From: Hirundichthys speculiger
Lineage: Eukaryota > Chordata > Actinopteri > Beloniformes > Exocoetidae
Length of the DNA: 64,000 bases
Assembly (NCBI GenBank): GCA_018398805.1
Contig: JAGFBZ010000367.1
Location: 186,001-250,000, forward strand
Direction of reading: 5' to 3'
The translations under genes were made by a program, and so were the position numbers. How positions within the stretch are numbered: the stretch's first letter is position 1; every line of letters begins with the position of its first letter. The notes beneath the pieces are model-generated. The model saw only the letters and a program-made list of their open reading frames with translations, did not search any database and was not told the DNA's origin. Shown here in pieces: positions 46,682 to 58,495 of this stretch.

Positions 46682-47482
46682 TAGAGGTCTTCACGGGACC
46701 AGTTTCATGGACCCGAACCCGAATGGACCCGTGAAAATTCGACCCGAAACCGACCCGACCAGAGCTATTATCATAAGTCCGGGATTCCAAACCCGAAAGG
46801 ACCTGCAATATTTGGACCCGAAACCGACCCGACCTGAGTCTTTAGTTTCTGACCATGAACCGAACCGAGTCACCTGAATAGAACCGAGACAATCCAGCCC
46901 ATAGTTGTTCATGTTAAAAGTTGTCTAGCCTTAAATAAAACTAGATTTTCTTACCTAAAGTTGTCTTCTTCTACCGGTTCAGTTGCTACATAGGCTATGT
47001 GATGTAAACAACAATAAATCCACGTCGTTATTTTCTTTGTGGATACAGATGCTATTGGTAGCAACTGCTAACGCTAATAGCCTACACCGGTCAGGACGTG
47101 TCGTAAATATGTTCTCTCATCCAGCGTTGTCATGTTGGTGATCCGTTGTGCTTTACAGCTGCCGGGCAAACCGCTAATAACACGCTAATAACACGCTAAT
47201 AACATGCTACGGCAACACGATTGTTTCATGACAAACACGCCACGTTAATGAATAATTCATTAAACTGCCCCGAGTCCTGACATTAGCTGCCACCGCCGAT
47301 ATCTTTACCTCTCTGGAGTAAATGTGGACCCAGCCTGTCAGAGAGCACCGACCGGACCCGAGACTAACTGTACCGATTCAGACCCGAACCTGGAGTCACG
47401 TCTTTTGAATGGACTCGAGACCCGATTCGGGTCGGGTCGAACCTCTGGTTTTCGGGTTGTCGGGTTGTTCCAAAGACTTCTA
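46682..47482 (+). mobile_element. CGGGTC-rich hAT element, 801 bp
   Basis: The flanking 8-mers GTCTGGTG and CTCTGGTG match at 7 of 8 positions. Terminal repeats are TAGAGGTCTTCACGGG and the inverse TAGAAGTCTTTGGAAC. It is the forward relative of 20622-21388, with matching order of internal blocks, and the fragment at 353-432 matches its right end. No transposase is encoded. Confidence 0.9.
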
Positions 47483-47503
47483 CTCTGGTGGGACAGGTGT
47501 GGT

Positions 47504-47675
47504 CTGGGGCGCCGAAAAGGGGGGTAAAGGATACGGATTATAGGGGCCCATGATTGAGGGGGGCCCAGAGAGGCCCCTAATGATGATCAAAAATAGCATC
47601 AACAAATTTCGCCTGTGTTGGGGGGCCCGGTAAAGATTCTTTTCATGGGGCCCAAAATCCCTAGCGGCATCCCTG
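47504..47675. mobile_element. Small hAT MITE, 172 bp
   Basis: Perfect 8-bp target duplication GGTGTGGT (47496-47503 and 47676-47683). The ends are CTGGGGCGCCG and the inverse CAGGGATGCCG; GGGGGGCCC blocks lie inside. It is inserted only 21 bp beyond the end of the previous hAT element. Confidence 0.85.
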
Positions 47676-47683
47676 GGTGTGGT

Positions 47684-48870
47684 GTCCCTGGCGTTCACAG
47701 CCATATCTGCCGGTACAGAACCTACCGAACCAATCCCAGTGGAACGGGGGCGGGGTCTATGTGGTGACTCATCCAGGAGCATTGAAGAGCTGCTTTTCTA
47801 AAGAACCAAGTAATCAACAAACTTCACAGTCATTCACCAGCGTTCCTGCTCCACTGCAGGTCGATGATAGTCTGGTCGTGGCTCCGCCTCCTTTACATTC
47901 TTTGTTCTCTGATTGGTCGTCTGCCTCTCTGACGGCCTCCAGAAGCAGCTCCTTCTGGATCCTCTGGAAACCAGAGTCTCAGCCAGAGGATTCAGTAACT
48001 CCAGCTGAAGCTGAAGTTACTGCAGAAATAGGAACGATTGCCTCTCCTCTAATGGCCACTAGGGGCAGGCTCTGGAAGCTTTCACTGACTCCTGTGTAAT
48101 GGGGTTCATTTTCATGCATCTAATCAGGTTAAATCATATAAAACCTCAACTTTATGCATGATAAGGGGCGTCGTCTTTTGAGCTTCACTCCGGGCGTTTC
48201 CAGACTCACCAACTAGATCACTGGTTTCCAGTGGTGTCCCAGTTACTCAGAAATGCTTTTATTTAGTCCAAAATGGAAGTTTGCCCTGGAACTTTGACAT
48301 CTTTATCTTAAGTTTGATAAATATAAAGTGCTTGGAAGGTTAGTTAACGCTTTAAATGGTCCTGATGAAACAAATTAATAATCTATGGGGGGCAAAAGAA
48401 AGAAGAAATGTGTTGAGAAAAATCAGAAAATAGCAGGAGACCTTTTAAAAATACTAAAAACCCTGGAACAGGTAATCATCAGATTGTTTTCCATCTTTTC
48501 AAATATGACTGGATGGTATCCTGGTCACGCAAAATGCAAACCGAATGCATCTGATTTGGTTGTTTTTTGTTTTTTTTTGTTTGTTTGTTTTTTGACTGCA
48601 TCACCCTGAACTTTAAAAATGTTATTTCACCTTCGGATTCAACCGGGTAAATTGGACCCGTGAGATTTAAAATCGACCTTTCAGGAGGAGCAGGTTGCAG
48701 CTCCATCACAGACGGTAACACGACAGGAAACACATAACGCCACACAGTGCAAGAAGGAATTAAGTAATTAAATGTACATTCTTTAATCTAGAAGTGACAA
48801 AGCCACGAGGAATCAATAACAATATGACTGAAAGGTGTCAGTGATTCATCTTCAACGGGCTGACGAGGCT
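47684..48870. other. Shisa intron, nothing recognised
   Basis: A 140-codon frame spans 47677-48099. It lacks a signal, domain or splice context and partly covers the hAT target site, so it is not called as a gene. T-rich runs lie at 48563-48592. Confidence 0.35.
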
Positions 48871-49713
48871 GGTAACGGTCAGTAACGGTCAGTAACGGTC
48901 AGTAATGGACAGTAACGGTCAGTAACGGTGAGTAACAATCAGTAACGGTCAGTAACAGTCAGTAACAATCAGTAACAATCAGTAACGGTCATTATCGGTC
49001 AGTAACGGTCATTAATGGTCAGTAACGGTCAGTAATAATCAGTAAAGGTCAGTAACGGTCAGTAACAGTCAGTAACAATCAGTAACGGTCATTATCGGTC
49101 AGTAACGGTCAGTAACGGTCAGTAATGGTCAGTAACGGTCCGTAACAATCAGTAACGGTCAGTAACAGTAAGTAACAATCAGTAACGGTCATTATCGGTC
49201 AGTAACGGTCAGTAACGGTCATTAATGGTCAGTAACGGTCAGTAATAATCAGTAACGGTCAGTAACGGTCAGTAACAGTCAGTAACAATCAGTAACGGTC
49301 ATTATCGGTCAGTAACGGTCAGTAACAATCAGTAACGGTCAGTAACAGTCAGTAACAATCAGTAACGGTCATTATCGGTCAGTAACGGTCATTAATGGTC
49401 AGTAACGGTCAGTAACAATCAGTAACGGTCAGTAAAGGTCAGTAACAGTCAGTAACAATCAGTAACGGTCATTATCGGTCAGTAATGGTCAGTAACGGTC
49501 ATTAATGGTCAGTAACGGTCAGTAACAGTCAGTAACAATCAGTAACGGTCATTATCGGTCAGTAACGGTCAGTAATGGTCAGTAACGGTCCGTAATGGTC
49601 AGTAACGATCAGTAACAGTCAGTAACAATCAATAACGGTCATTATCGGTCAGTAACGGTCAGTAATGGTCAGTAACGATCAGTAACGGTTATTAACGGTC
49701 AGTAACGCTCAGT
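48871..49713 (+). repeat. 10-bp minisatellite (AGTAACGGTC)n in exact register
   Basis: About 84 decamers, mainly AGTAACGGTC with variants AGTAACAATC, AGTAACAGTC, ATTATCGGTC and ATTAATGGTC. No indel disturbs the 10-base phase anywhere in the array. The variant ATTATCGGTC recurs at 48991, 49091, 49191, 49301, 49371, 49471, 49551 and 49641, giving a higher-order unit of about 70-110 bp. Confidence 0.97.
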
Positions 49714-50829
49714 CGTGAGATGTAACGGGCCAGTCGCCCGGTTATTTGAACGCTCATTTAGAAAAAGCACCTGTCTTAGAGTCCGTGCACGTCGCATCTG
49801 AGCCCAAACGGATCGAGCTGCATCTTTAGACACCGTCTTCCCAACGTAGATGTTTTTTTGGGGGACGGACTCGTTTGGAAACTGTTGGGATCCAGTGCAA
49901 CGAGTTCCTGTGTTTTTCTGAGGGATGTGGAGCAGACTAAGAACAGCTTTGTGGATTAAATATATATTTATGCCAGTGTTTGAATCTGTGGGAGGACGAA
50001 GTAGATCATCATCCGCCCGAGCATCCGCGTGTTACAGCATGTAGAAGGGTTAAAGGTCGCGCTGTGATCGATAGCATCTAAACTTAAACATGCATGTACT
50101 TTCCTTGTGTGGACGTTGAGGTTCATTTCCATCATGTATATGCCTAAAAGTGACAAATTAAAGAACGTCTGCTTCACTGTAACAAACTTCTAACCCTTAG
50201 TGTTGTATTGAAATGTTTGCGTTTTACACTCAAGAAGAACATGCAGACTGAACAGGTTGTGTATTTAAAGCGAAACCATCCCGTTGTCCCGACCGTGAGA
50301 ACCCAGCCTAACCAAATGGCTGGTGCATTTAGCTATGGACCAGATGGAAAGTTAAAAAGAGGAAAGACATGCTAATAACAGGTCTTAGTAAAGGGTGAAA
50401 TAGTTGTGACCTTAATGATCGCAGGATACGCAAGGCGGCTTTGACGCGTACACGATGCAAGGGGCAAGTCTGTTCCAGTCTGAAAGCTCAAATCCTGCAG
50501 AACCTGGAGTGGCCATGAAACGGGACCAGAAGCGCCGTGGCGAGGTTTAGAACCGTCCCAGGAACGAGCGTTCGCCCCGCTCCTCCAGAGACCGTCGGTC
50601 CGAACACAGCAGATCGACTTGGAAGGAAGTCAACTAAGAGAATGATGGATGGATTTTCAAAATAAAACACGAGCGGCGGGCTCCCTCTTGCTTCCCGACA
50701 TCATGTTAACCCGTGACGGCCGTGCGCAGACAGAGCCACGTTCTAGAACCACGTCTGCGGCGAGGGTCCGTTTAGAAGCAGGAAAGCACATTTTATTTGA
50801 CAACGTGCCCTTTGAGACTCGAGGTTGAG
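49714..50829. other. Shisa intron, nothing recognised
   Basis: No repeats or domains identified. Confidence 0.35.
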
Positions 50830-50912
50830 CCCAGTAAAACCGGTTCCAGAGGATGGACGGTACTGGGTTGAGGCAGATGACTCGCTGGTGACCCCTGAAG
50901 GGAAAAGAAGAA
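50830..50912 (+). mobile_element. RTE-clade LINE 3'-end relic
   Basis: GACTCGCTGGTGACCCCTGA followed by AGGGAAAAGAAG is the same 3' terminus seen at 19130-19155. Only this short tail is preserved. Confidence 0.6.
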
Positions 50913-52054
50913 ACAGCGTCGCAACAGTTGGGTTTGCCTGCAGGGTCTTACGAAAGCTCAGTCTGTGTTTGCTGATGGAGGCTCTGAGAGCGAGCTAGCT
51001 GGAGACTAGCTGGGCCTGATTTTCCACGAGACCCATGTGATTCATCCATTTCTCAGCCCGTCCTGCATCCCTCATGGGCCCCCTGTGTTTGGCCCACACA
51101 GACTTCCCATTCAGGGGTAATTCATCACATCGAAACCGCAACCATGCAGCCCAGTTGTAGCGCAGGATTATTACTCACTTCACAACTATTCCGGTTGAAA
51201 CTTATGACAAAGAAACGTGGAAATGCATCCTGCGTCCATGGACCCCAAAAAGTGGCAGAGTTCAGGCAAAGCTCATGAGCTGACGGACCGCTAGCGTGGC
51301 ACAGATTCTGTCCACCGCCAGTGCACAAGAAAGCTGTCTTACCATTGGAGGCAGCCCCCTAGTGTTCATTCGAGGAACTTGGACCTTTGAAGCTCAACGG
51401 CAGCAGCTCCTTAAACCTCAAACTGCTCACAAACCGAGAAGCAACTTGCTGTTGAAATAGCTGAAAAGCTTGAAGTTGTCTAAATCCTCTCTGCCGGATG
51501 TGAAAGTGGGCGGCAGCCGCTCATCAGCGCAGAGCGTCGGCACCGCTGATGCACCTTGATTTTACTCTCTTTTTCTTTTTTTACTGTGATAATTTGGTTG
51601 ATTTGTGAGGTGTTGGTTTATGACAATGCAGAGGAGGAGGCCTTGAGTCTGAGCCGGAGAGCTGGAGTGAGCTGGAGTCGACCGAACAATGCGAGCGCAG
51701 CTGAGTGCTGACGTACGGCGGCCATGAAACTCACCGCGCCGCTCTGTGGGCGCCGAGGGAGTTCGGCCTTCTGCCTGAGAGGAGACGCGGCCGGAAAATG
51801 TCCAAATTCAAGGACGAACGACGACGCGAAGGAACCCTTTCAGAGCAGATTGAATGCAACAGACCTTGGAGTCATTAGAGCTTGTAGTCCAGTATTTCAG
51901 CTAATTAGCAACAAGCGTCACAATGTAGCAGAGTTTCCTCGACCACAGAAACGAGGGAACGGTGGCGTTTATGTCTCTGTTTTAAAGGAGTCTGTTTAAA
52001 GACGTCACTTCGACACAAGCAGCAATCATGACGCTCCAGAGTGAGGGCGATTAA
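50913..52054. other. Shisa intron, nothing recognised
   Basis: No element ends or domains. 51640-51790 is CpG-richer, with a 91-codon frame from 51724 that shows no recognisable family; a conserved element or a small exon cannot be excluded. Confidence 0.35.
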
Positions 52055-52062
52055 ATGATGAG

Positions 52063-52676
52063 TAGAGGTGGGCGGATCGATCCAAATATCGATAATATCG
52101 ATACCAACGCTACTATTGATATCGAACGATACTCATGTAAACAGATGGATACTCAAGCTTTTTTTCTTTTCTTTCATTTTTCTTTCCAACAGAGAGTATC
52201 CAGGTAGATCAGAGAGGTCGTCTTCAGCTTCAACTCATATTAACTTTCAGAGTACATGTTACTTAAGTCAAATATTACTGGAGCCAACTCAAAACAATAT
52301 AGTTAAGACCTTGAAATAACCCAGTACATGTCATGTATCCCATTGAAAGGTGTTATCTACGATAAAATAACATTAGATAATCCTTTATTTATCCCACGAC
52401 GGTAACATTTTTAGAGTTAAAGCGACAGGAAAGTTCACACAGTGCAAAAAAATTACACAAGTATTGAAAGATTTAATATAAAAGGTGGACTAGAAAAAAA
52501 CATGATGAACAGAAATTAAACTCCAAGGAATATTTACACAAAAATGTTGAAGACATAAAGTTTGACTAAGCTTAATATGAAAAAAGTATTGGTACTGGTA
52601 TTGGTATCGGCGATACTGGCCTTGTATTTACTTGGTATCGGATCAATACCAAAATTCCCAGTATCGCCCAGCTCTA
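52063..52676. mobile_element. hAT element, 614 bp
   Basis: Perfect 8-bp target duplication ATGATGAG (52055-52062 and 52677-52684). The ends are TAGAGGTGGGCGGATCGATC and the inverse TAGAGCTGGGCGATACTGGG. ATATCGATA-type and GGTATTGGTA-type arrays lie inside. The interior (52375-52480) includes a CCTTTATTTATCCCACGACG stretch typical of dispersed fish repeats, possibly a nested fragment. Confidence 0.93.
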
Positions 52677-52684
52677 ATGATGAG

Positions 52685-53466
52685 GTGAGCCGTCCCGCTT
52701 TTTATTTTCTTTATTCTTTTATTTAGCTGTTTATTCTCGCTGACCATTTGGCAGACGGCGCCGCGGAGATGAAGTCTGCTGCATTGGGCCTCGGCGGCTG
52801 GCAGCAGACGTGCGCGCTGACAGACGTGCGCGCCGACAGCCGTGACCACGAAGAAGTGGTGGAACATGGGATTAGAGTTATATTTGTCAAGAGGGAGACT
52901 CCTGGAAAGCGGGAGCATCTCTGTTAATTTCCGGCGCTTCTCTAAAGTGATTTGGACTCCCACCTGTGGCTGGGGGGGGGGGGTGGGGATGGGGGGGTGG
53001 GGGGGGGGTGAGCAGAACAGCAGACCCTCTTCTGTTTGGACCGTGACCTTCACCCAGACGAGAGGAATGTGAGCGAGAGCCGGAGCGTGTGATTTGAACA
53101 GAACAGGCCTTATTGATCACCGTCTGTCAAGCAAACTGAGAGGCAATTTATGCCTGGCAGGTGGGGGGGGAGGGGGGGGGAGGGGGGGGGGGGGGGGGGG
53201 CGCTTTTGTTGTCTGATTGCAGCTCCGGCGTCGTGATGACAGGAGGGGACTCCAGTCCGTTCTAGTCTGATTCAGCCGAGGAGAACTTTCCAGAGTCTGG
53301 AGTCATGTTGTCGCTGCCGGAAATCGATCTGGTGAAAACAGAAAATCAAACGAGTCGAGTCTTTAAAGAAGAAGCGTCTTCTCATTCTGAATTTGATGGA
53401 AGCGACGGGTTTCTAAAAAAGAAAAAAAGTTGGGAGAGATCATTTTCTCTTCCTTTAACGACAGAG
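52685..53466. other. Shisa intron with G-rich tracts
   Basis: Two G-runs broken by T or A, at 52972-53010 and 53162-53200, could form G-quadruplexes. Antiparallel frames at 52643-53120 cross the G-runs and are not called as genes. Confidence 0.5.
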
Positions 53467-53474
53467 GTTGCAAC

Positions 53475-53840
53475 TAGGGGTGAGTACTGGAAAGGACCTC
53501 GCAATACGATATGTATCATGATACTTGGGTCACGATACAATATTATCACGATATCACGATATATTGTGATATTCTACCCATTTAATATCAAAATTAAAAG
53601 TAGAGATGAAAAATCAAGTTGCTGTATATGTTCATCAGATGATATTGATCATTCAGAGGACAAATTGAGTCAAATCAATTAGCTTCAAAACAACCTATTT
53701 ATTGTTTATTTTTGGTGTTTTCTTTTTTTTTTTTTACATTTAAGTGAATGAATGAATTTTCCTAAAAAAAAAAAATCAATATTATATCGGGCGGCCGAAA
53801 ATTCCGATATATCGCCAAATTGATTTTTTTCACACCTCTA
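53475..53840 (+). mobile_element. hAT MITE (TAGGGGTGAGTA family), copy 3, 366 bp
   Basis: Perfect 8-bp target duplication GTTGCAAC (53467-53474 and 53841-53848). The ends are TAGGGGTGAGTACTGGAAAG and the inverse TAGAGGTGTGAAAAAAATC. It has the same internal order as copy 2, without the 406-bp insertion. Confidence 0.95.
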
Positions 53841-53848
53841 GTTGCAAC

Positions 53849-55157
53849 GTGATCGAACAGATTAATGATTGTTGAACGTTTACTGGTTTGGTCTGGTGGG
53901 ACGCCTGGCGTCCCGCCAGACCAGTTAAGACCACATCAACCAGTTCACCGAGGCGGAGCTCAGTTTCAGCAAACCCAACGTGTCAACGGTGATGACATCA
54001 CAACACAACATTCTGGTCTGATGACATCACTCTCCCCCGACTGTTGATGCCACGTCCTGATTTCCTCTTCTGGGTCGCTACACACCCTTTCTTAACCAGC
54101 CTAGTGAGCAGGTCATGCGGCGGTCACGATTGTGGTGGAGACGCTTTCCAGCGTGGAGTCGAAGCGCTGAAGGGGCGTTTTTAAAATCACACCGTGTTAA
54201 CGTGGACGTAACCCGGGTTAAACCGGTTCTCCTCCATCCGTTCATCCATTTACCGCCAGCTTCCCGTCCTCCGCCTCCTTCCAGATCTTCCGCGAGGACA
54301 CTGAGGAGTTCCTCAGCCGTCTAACCCTAACCCTAACCCTAACCCTATCTCTCAGGCGAGTCCAGGCTCCGCCCCCGCGGCCTCTTCAAAATGCCCAAAC
54401 CCTCTCATCTGGATCCCTTTAAGCTGAAAGCAGAAGGGGGATGAATGTCTCCAGACCGAGTCCTGGTGGGGACGTGAGTGTCCAGCTCTGATTGACAGGG
54501 ACACATTCTTCACCGGTGGACACAATCTCCCGAGGTCCTCATCTGTTATTCGCTCCGGTCAGGACACAACCGCTCGAGTGTGCAGCTCACTTCATCCCGT
54601 TTAAATGAGCCTCCTGAAAATGCAGAAGGTGGCTGGACCGCTGGGTCTCTGAGTTCTGCCGGCAGGACCGCGGTCCAGTGGCGTCCACGGTCCGGCGCCC
54701 AGCGATAGCAGCTCCACCAGCTCTCTTCATAATGAGGAAAAGAGTGATTGCTTTCTGGTGCCTTGTAAGCGGAGGATACAGCATCCTTTAATAGAGGGAA
54801 GGAGATAGCGCCGTCCCATCATTCCTAGCAGCAGCTACTTTCAAAACAACGCCGACTTATTTTCAAACCGCCGCACTAATTAGGGATAAAGTAAGATACG
54901 TATAACGAGGACGGCAGCTTGAGCGACTGCTCTTGTGGCTTTTCTTTCCCCGTTTTCGTAGCCGCCGCCGTCTTAATGAAGTATGATTGTCAATGACGCA
55001 ATCACCGGAGCTGCACGTGACGAGGGAACAGCTGGCGTCGCCACGGCGCCGTAGATGTCTTCTCTAAATCCCCGCAGACTCGCGAGCCCGGGATGATGTC
55101 CGTTAAAGTCGAGGAAAAACGCCTGGAGAGAGTTGGGCTGCAGACGTCTGTGTCTTC
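53849..55157. other. Shisa intron; short telomere-like repeat inside
   Basis: Mostly featureless. A short CCCTAA run at 54321-54347 (about four and a half units) is a tiny interstitial telomeric sequence. 54600-55080 has balanced composition without repeats. Confidence 0.45.
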
Positions 55158-56143
55158 AAGTTACAGTCATGCATAAAACCTTTTTTTATTAAACACAAAA
55201 CAGATTTACATTCTTGGCTTAAGATACAGATTTTTTCTTTTTCTTTTTTTTTACATTTCAAAGCCCCCCCCCCTCCAACCCCCCACCCCTCAGAAACCTC
55301 TGTGCATCTTCCCATATAGTTAATCAGCAATAAAACATTAGTGAGTCATTTATATAAACATACATTTTACACCAAAAGTTATAAAAGAGTTATAAAGAGT
55401 TATAAAGAGTAACAAAACAACCATAACAATCAGTGCGTTTACATGGGAAGTTTAATTCCTCTTTAATTCAGAATTAAAATTAAATCCGATTTAAAATTCA
55501 AAACATTACCATGTAAACACCTAATTCCGAATAAAATTCCATTCCGAATTAAACTTAATTCCGAAGTAAGTGGCTGGTTTATTCTGATTTTAAATCCGAA
55601 TAGAATAATTTCGCGGTCATGTTTACACTCATTCCACTTTAAATTAATTCTGTTCTTTCTGCTCATGCTAGCTCCCTTCCCCGTCTGTCGCGATGATGCT
55701 TATATTCCGCGCTGGGCTTGTTTTCGAAATAAAGTTTCAACGGTATTCAAGAGCAGAGACGATTTATTTAATAAATAGCTTGGAGGAACTGGAAATAATT
55801 AAAAGAACAGATGGCAGGAAACAAAAATTGTGAGCTTTTCAAAGTTGTAGCGGCTAGGTTAAATGAAGGAGGTTTCTCGGTGTTATCGCTAATCGAGTAA
55901 GTTTGTTTTCTTCCGGTAGACGTAAATACGTAAAGACATCCGCCCCCCCCATCCAATCAGAACCCTTACCAACCCCCAGACCTTAAGTGGAATTGGATAA
56001 AGACGATCAAATGTGTTTTCACTTCCTGCTCTCGGCGAAGGCGGACGCATTTCTCTGAGCTCCCTTATCTATCTGTTCCTGCAGCTGCTTCTGTCTCGTC
56101 TGTGCTTCTGAAGCGTTTTTTCTGCAGAATATCCGAATCAACC

Positions 56144-56619
56144 ATGGATTTAGTAAGCTGGTCTCTGAATGCAATTGATCAAATTTTTTCAACAACAAGA
56201 CAAGGCAAAGGAGAGCCTTCGTGCCCGGGGGGTACGCACGCAGCGGGGTACGTGATGGACTCCTGGGGCAAATGGAAACTTCATTGTCTCGGCCCACTGC
56301 ACGTGGAGGATGTCGAAGACGCATTCATTTTTGGATTTATGATCACAGGATTTCTACTGATCGGCGCAGGTGGATTCTTGGTGTATCGGAAAATTAAACG
56401 CACGGAGGCTACAAATTCGGATTCGAGGAAAAACTTCCACCCCGCCGGACGTGTGTGAGAAAGTTGACAACGTGATTAAAAGACTGGAAGACATGGATCG
56501 GAAATTGGGAGCGATTCAGAACTTGAATCAAACCCAAGGGATGATTCTGGACTTCTTTGGGCGAATGGACAACAATCTTGGAAGGATTCACGCGTTGATC
56601 AGGGAGAATGGCCAATAAT
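56144..56619 (+). pseudogene. Unrecognised small transmembrane-protein ORF, frameshifted
   Basis: I do not recognise the family. The start has a strong Kozak context (ACCATGG). The first segment (105 codons, to the stop at 56456-56458) has a polar N-terminus with cysteines at about residues 27 and 48 and a tryptophan-rich WGKWKLHCLG block. A single transmembrane helix follows at residues 61-81 (FIFGFMITGFLLIGAGGFLV), then the basic stop-transfer YRKIKR. In the next frame, from about 56440 to the stop at 56617-56619, the sequence encodes a heptad-like region with RLEDMDRKLGAIQNL, a likely coiled coil. A one-base shift in the A/C-rich stretch around 56430-56442 seems to separate two parts of one protein of roughly 155-160 residues. 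It lies inside a transposon-like shell with a LINE-like 3' end, so it could be a retroposed host gene or an element-borne gene. Confidence 0.5.
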
Positions 56620-57209
56620 TCGGAATATTGAAGTATTCCCACCAGAGAAATCCAGCAGAACTTCAAGGCTAGACGGACGGAGAGTGTGTCTCAGCCTGCC
56701 CCAAACAATCCTTTTCTGTTTTGGCTCCCTGGAAGCGCAGCCTTCAAGGCCGCTCCCTTATCTACTCTCCTGGATGCTGTGTGGCTTGGACGCTTCTACC
56801 ACCCCCATTCCCCCCTCTGCACCTGGAGACGGATCTTCAGGGGACATGACTGCACTCCCACTACACTGATCAACACGCACTCCCTCCCCCACTTCAACGT
56901 CTTCGCTGGCCCCCCCCTCCCGCCCTGCGCACCTCCCCCTTCTCCCCCGTGTGGCGATGGACTGACTGCGCGATGCACCCAAGGCTGGCTGCGCGCGCAC
57001 AGACTGTCAAAACTGGGTTATCCGTCATCATGTTTCTATCAATGTCCTGTGTTAAGTCTGTACATGCTTAATTAAATGTGCTGAGGTGTTTTTTTTTTCC
57101 CCTCTCACGACGTGTCCTTTTGACACGTAGTGGGAGATGTTCTTTTTTTAACCTCCACCCCTCCTTCCCCAATGTTATCTTTTTCAATCTAAGTTAGCGC
57201 GGAGCGACA

Positions 57210-57370
57210 CTAGTTGCTTAGCCCCAGTCATCATCGACATCCATGTCCTAAATGTTGTTGTTGTTTTTTATATGTTTCTTGGATGATGTACTGGAATGCA
57301 ATTTCGTTGTACTGGGACGCTGGTTCAATGACAATAAATCCTCTTATTCCTTATTCCTTATTCCTTATTT
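57210..57370 (+). mobile_element. LINE-like 3' tail with (TTATTCC)n
   Basis: TGCAATTTCGTTGTACTGGG is followed by TTCAATGACAATAAATCC and four TTATTCC-like repeats. This is the 3' terminus style of L2-like LINEs. It lies about 600 bp downstream of the transmembrane ORF, in the same orientation. Confidence 0.6.
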
Positions 57371-57785
57371 TCCATGTAAACCTCAATTCGGAATTACTAT
57401 TTCCATGTAAACGCGAAAGAAAACAGTTTAATTCGGAATTATTTAATTCGGAATAATTAATTCCGATATTAAAAAACATCATGTAACCGTGGCCAATGTA
57501 TATGCATACATGTACACATATTCCTACCGTACAGAGGTTTATACGATTTATGTGCTTTACTTCTGTAGATCTCAGCCGTCAGATCTCAATGCTAAAGCAT
57601 TAGCAACTCTCAGGAAGTGTCAAAATATTTTATTACTGGGTTCCAAATATTATAAAAACGGTCACTGGATCCTCTTAGTGTGTATTTTATCTTTTCTAAT
57701 TTAGATACAACATTAGATCAGTCAACCATACAGATAATTTTGGTGGGCAAGAAGATTTCCAGTGTAAAAGAAGTTGTCTCCTAGC

Positions 57786-58230
57786 CTGGAGTAAGAACCT
57801 GGAGTAAGAAATGTTGTTATTCTAAAATTTTAGTTCGCATTTGACAGGCTTAGATAATGTCCAAAACCTAATCCATAGTTTGTGGTTTAAGTTTATATTT
57901 TAAGAATGAAAATGAAAACAACCCCGCCTAATGGTATCGTCCTCTTCTCACTAACGTTACTTCTCCTCTTTGTTGACCGTTTACCAGTTAGCACATTAGC
58001 TGAGTTAGCATTTCAAATTTCATTGAAATTTTCAAATATTTGCATGTTTTCCAGTCAGTTTTTTTCCCAAAAGTTGATGCTCTTCTCTCATAAATGTCAT
58101 AAAGATTATCCAAAATTATTTTTCAATAAAGGTTTTTTGGTTTTGTGTGAAAAAAGGTGGGGTTGTGGGTTGTGGTGGGGCTCATTGGGGGCTCAGCACC
58201 CCTAAAGCTCTGACCCTAGAATCGCCCCTG
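57786..58230. mobile_element. hAT-like element, 445 bp
   Basis: Perfect 8-bp target duplication CTCCTAGC (57778-57785 and 58231-58238). The right end, read inward, is CAGGGGCGATTCTAGGGTCA, a known style of fish hAT terminus. The left end CTGGAGTAAGAA is only partly matching. The internal 99-codon frame has a hydrophobic start but no recognised family. Confidence 0.75.
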
Positions 58231-58464
58231 CTCCTAGCTATCAACGTTGAAAAGGCGATTATATCTTTGAACCTAGAGATCCTTATACTATCGAGTGGCA
58301 TCTATTCCTGTTACTTTAAATATTGTTTTATACACTTCAAACCGAAATGAGTACAAGGATGGACATGACCAAAACATATGTGTTAAAGCTCCAGGGGCAC
58401 TATGGCATCTACTACAATTTTCATCCATATTGTCAAATATCTTTGCCAGTCTAGCTTTAGAGTC

Positions 58465-58495
<31 letters not shown>

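Larger units (their letters stand above)
55431..57494 (+). mobile_element. DNA-transposon shell (TTTACATG ends) with embedded ORF, 2.06 kb
   Basis: The left end CAGTGCGTTTACATG and the right end (inverse GGCCACGGTTACATG) form an imperfect inverted repeat flanked by AAT on both sides. AATTCCGAATTAA-type arrays fill both arms, and TTTCCATGTAAAC recurs near the right end. At 55811-55876 the sequence encodes FKVVAARLNEGGF, resembling part of the Myb/SANT-like protein of PIF/Harbinger elements, followed by a donor-like GTAAGT. This suggests a Harbinger-related origin. The inner part, about 56030-57370, looks like a separate insertion ending in a LINE-like tail. Confidence 0.5.

Noticed and set aside
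47677..48099. 140-codon frame in the shisa intron
   Set aside because: It starts within the target duplication of a hAT MITE, shows no domain, and has low-complexity serine/proline composition.
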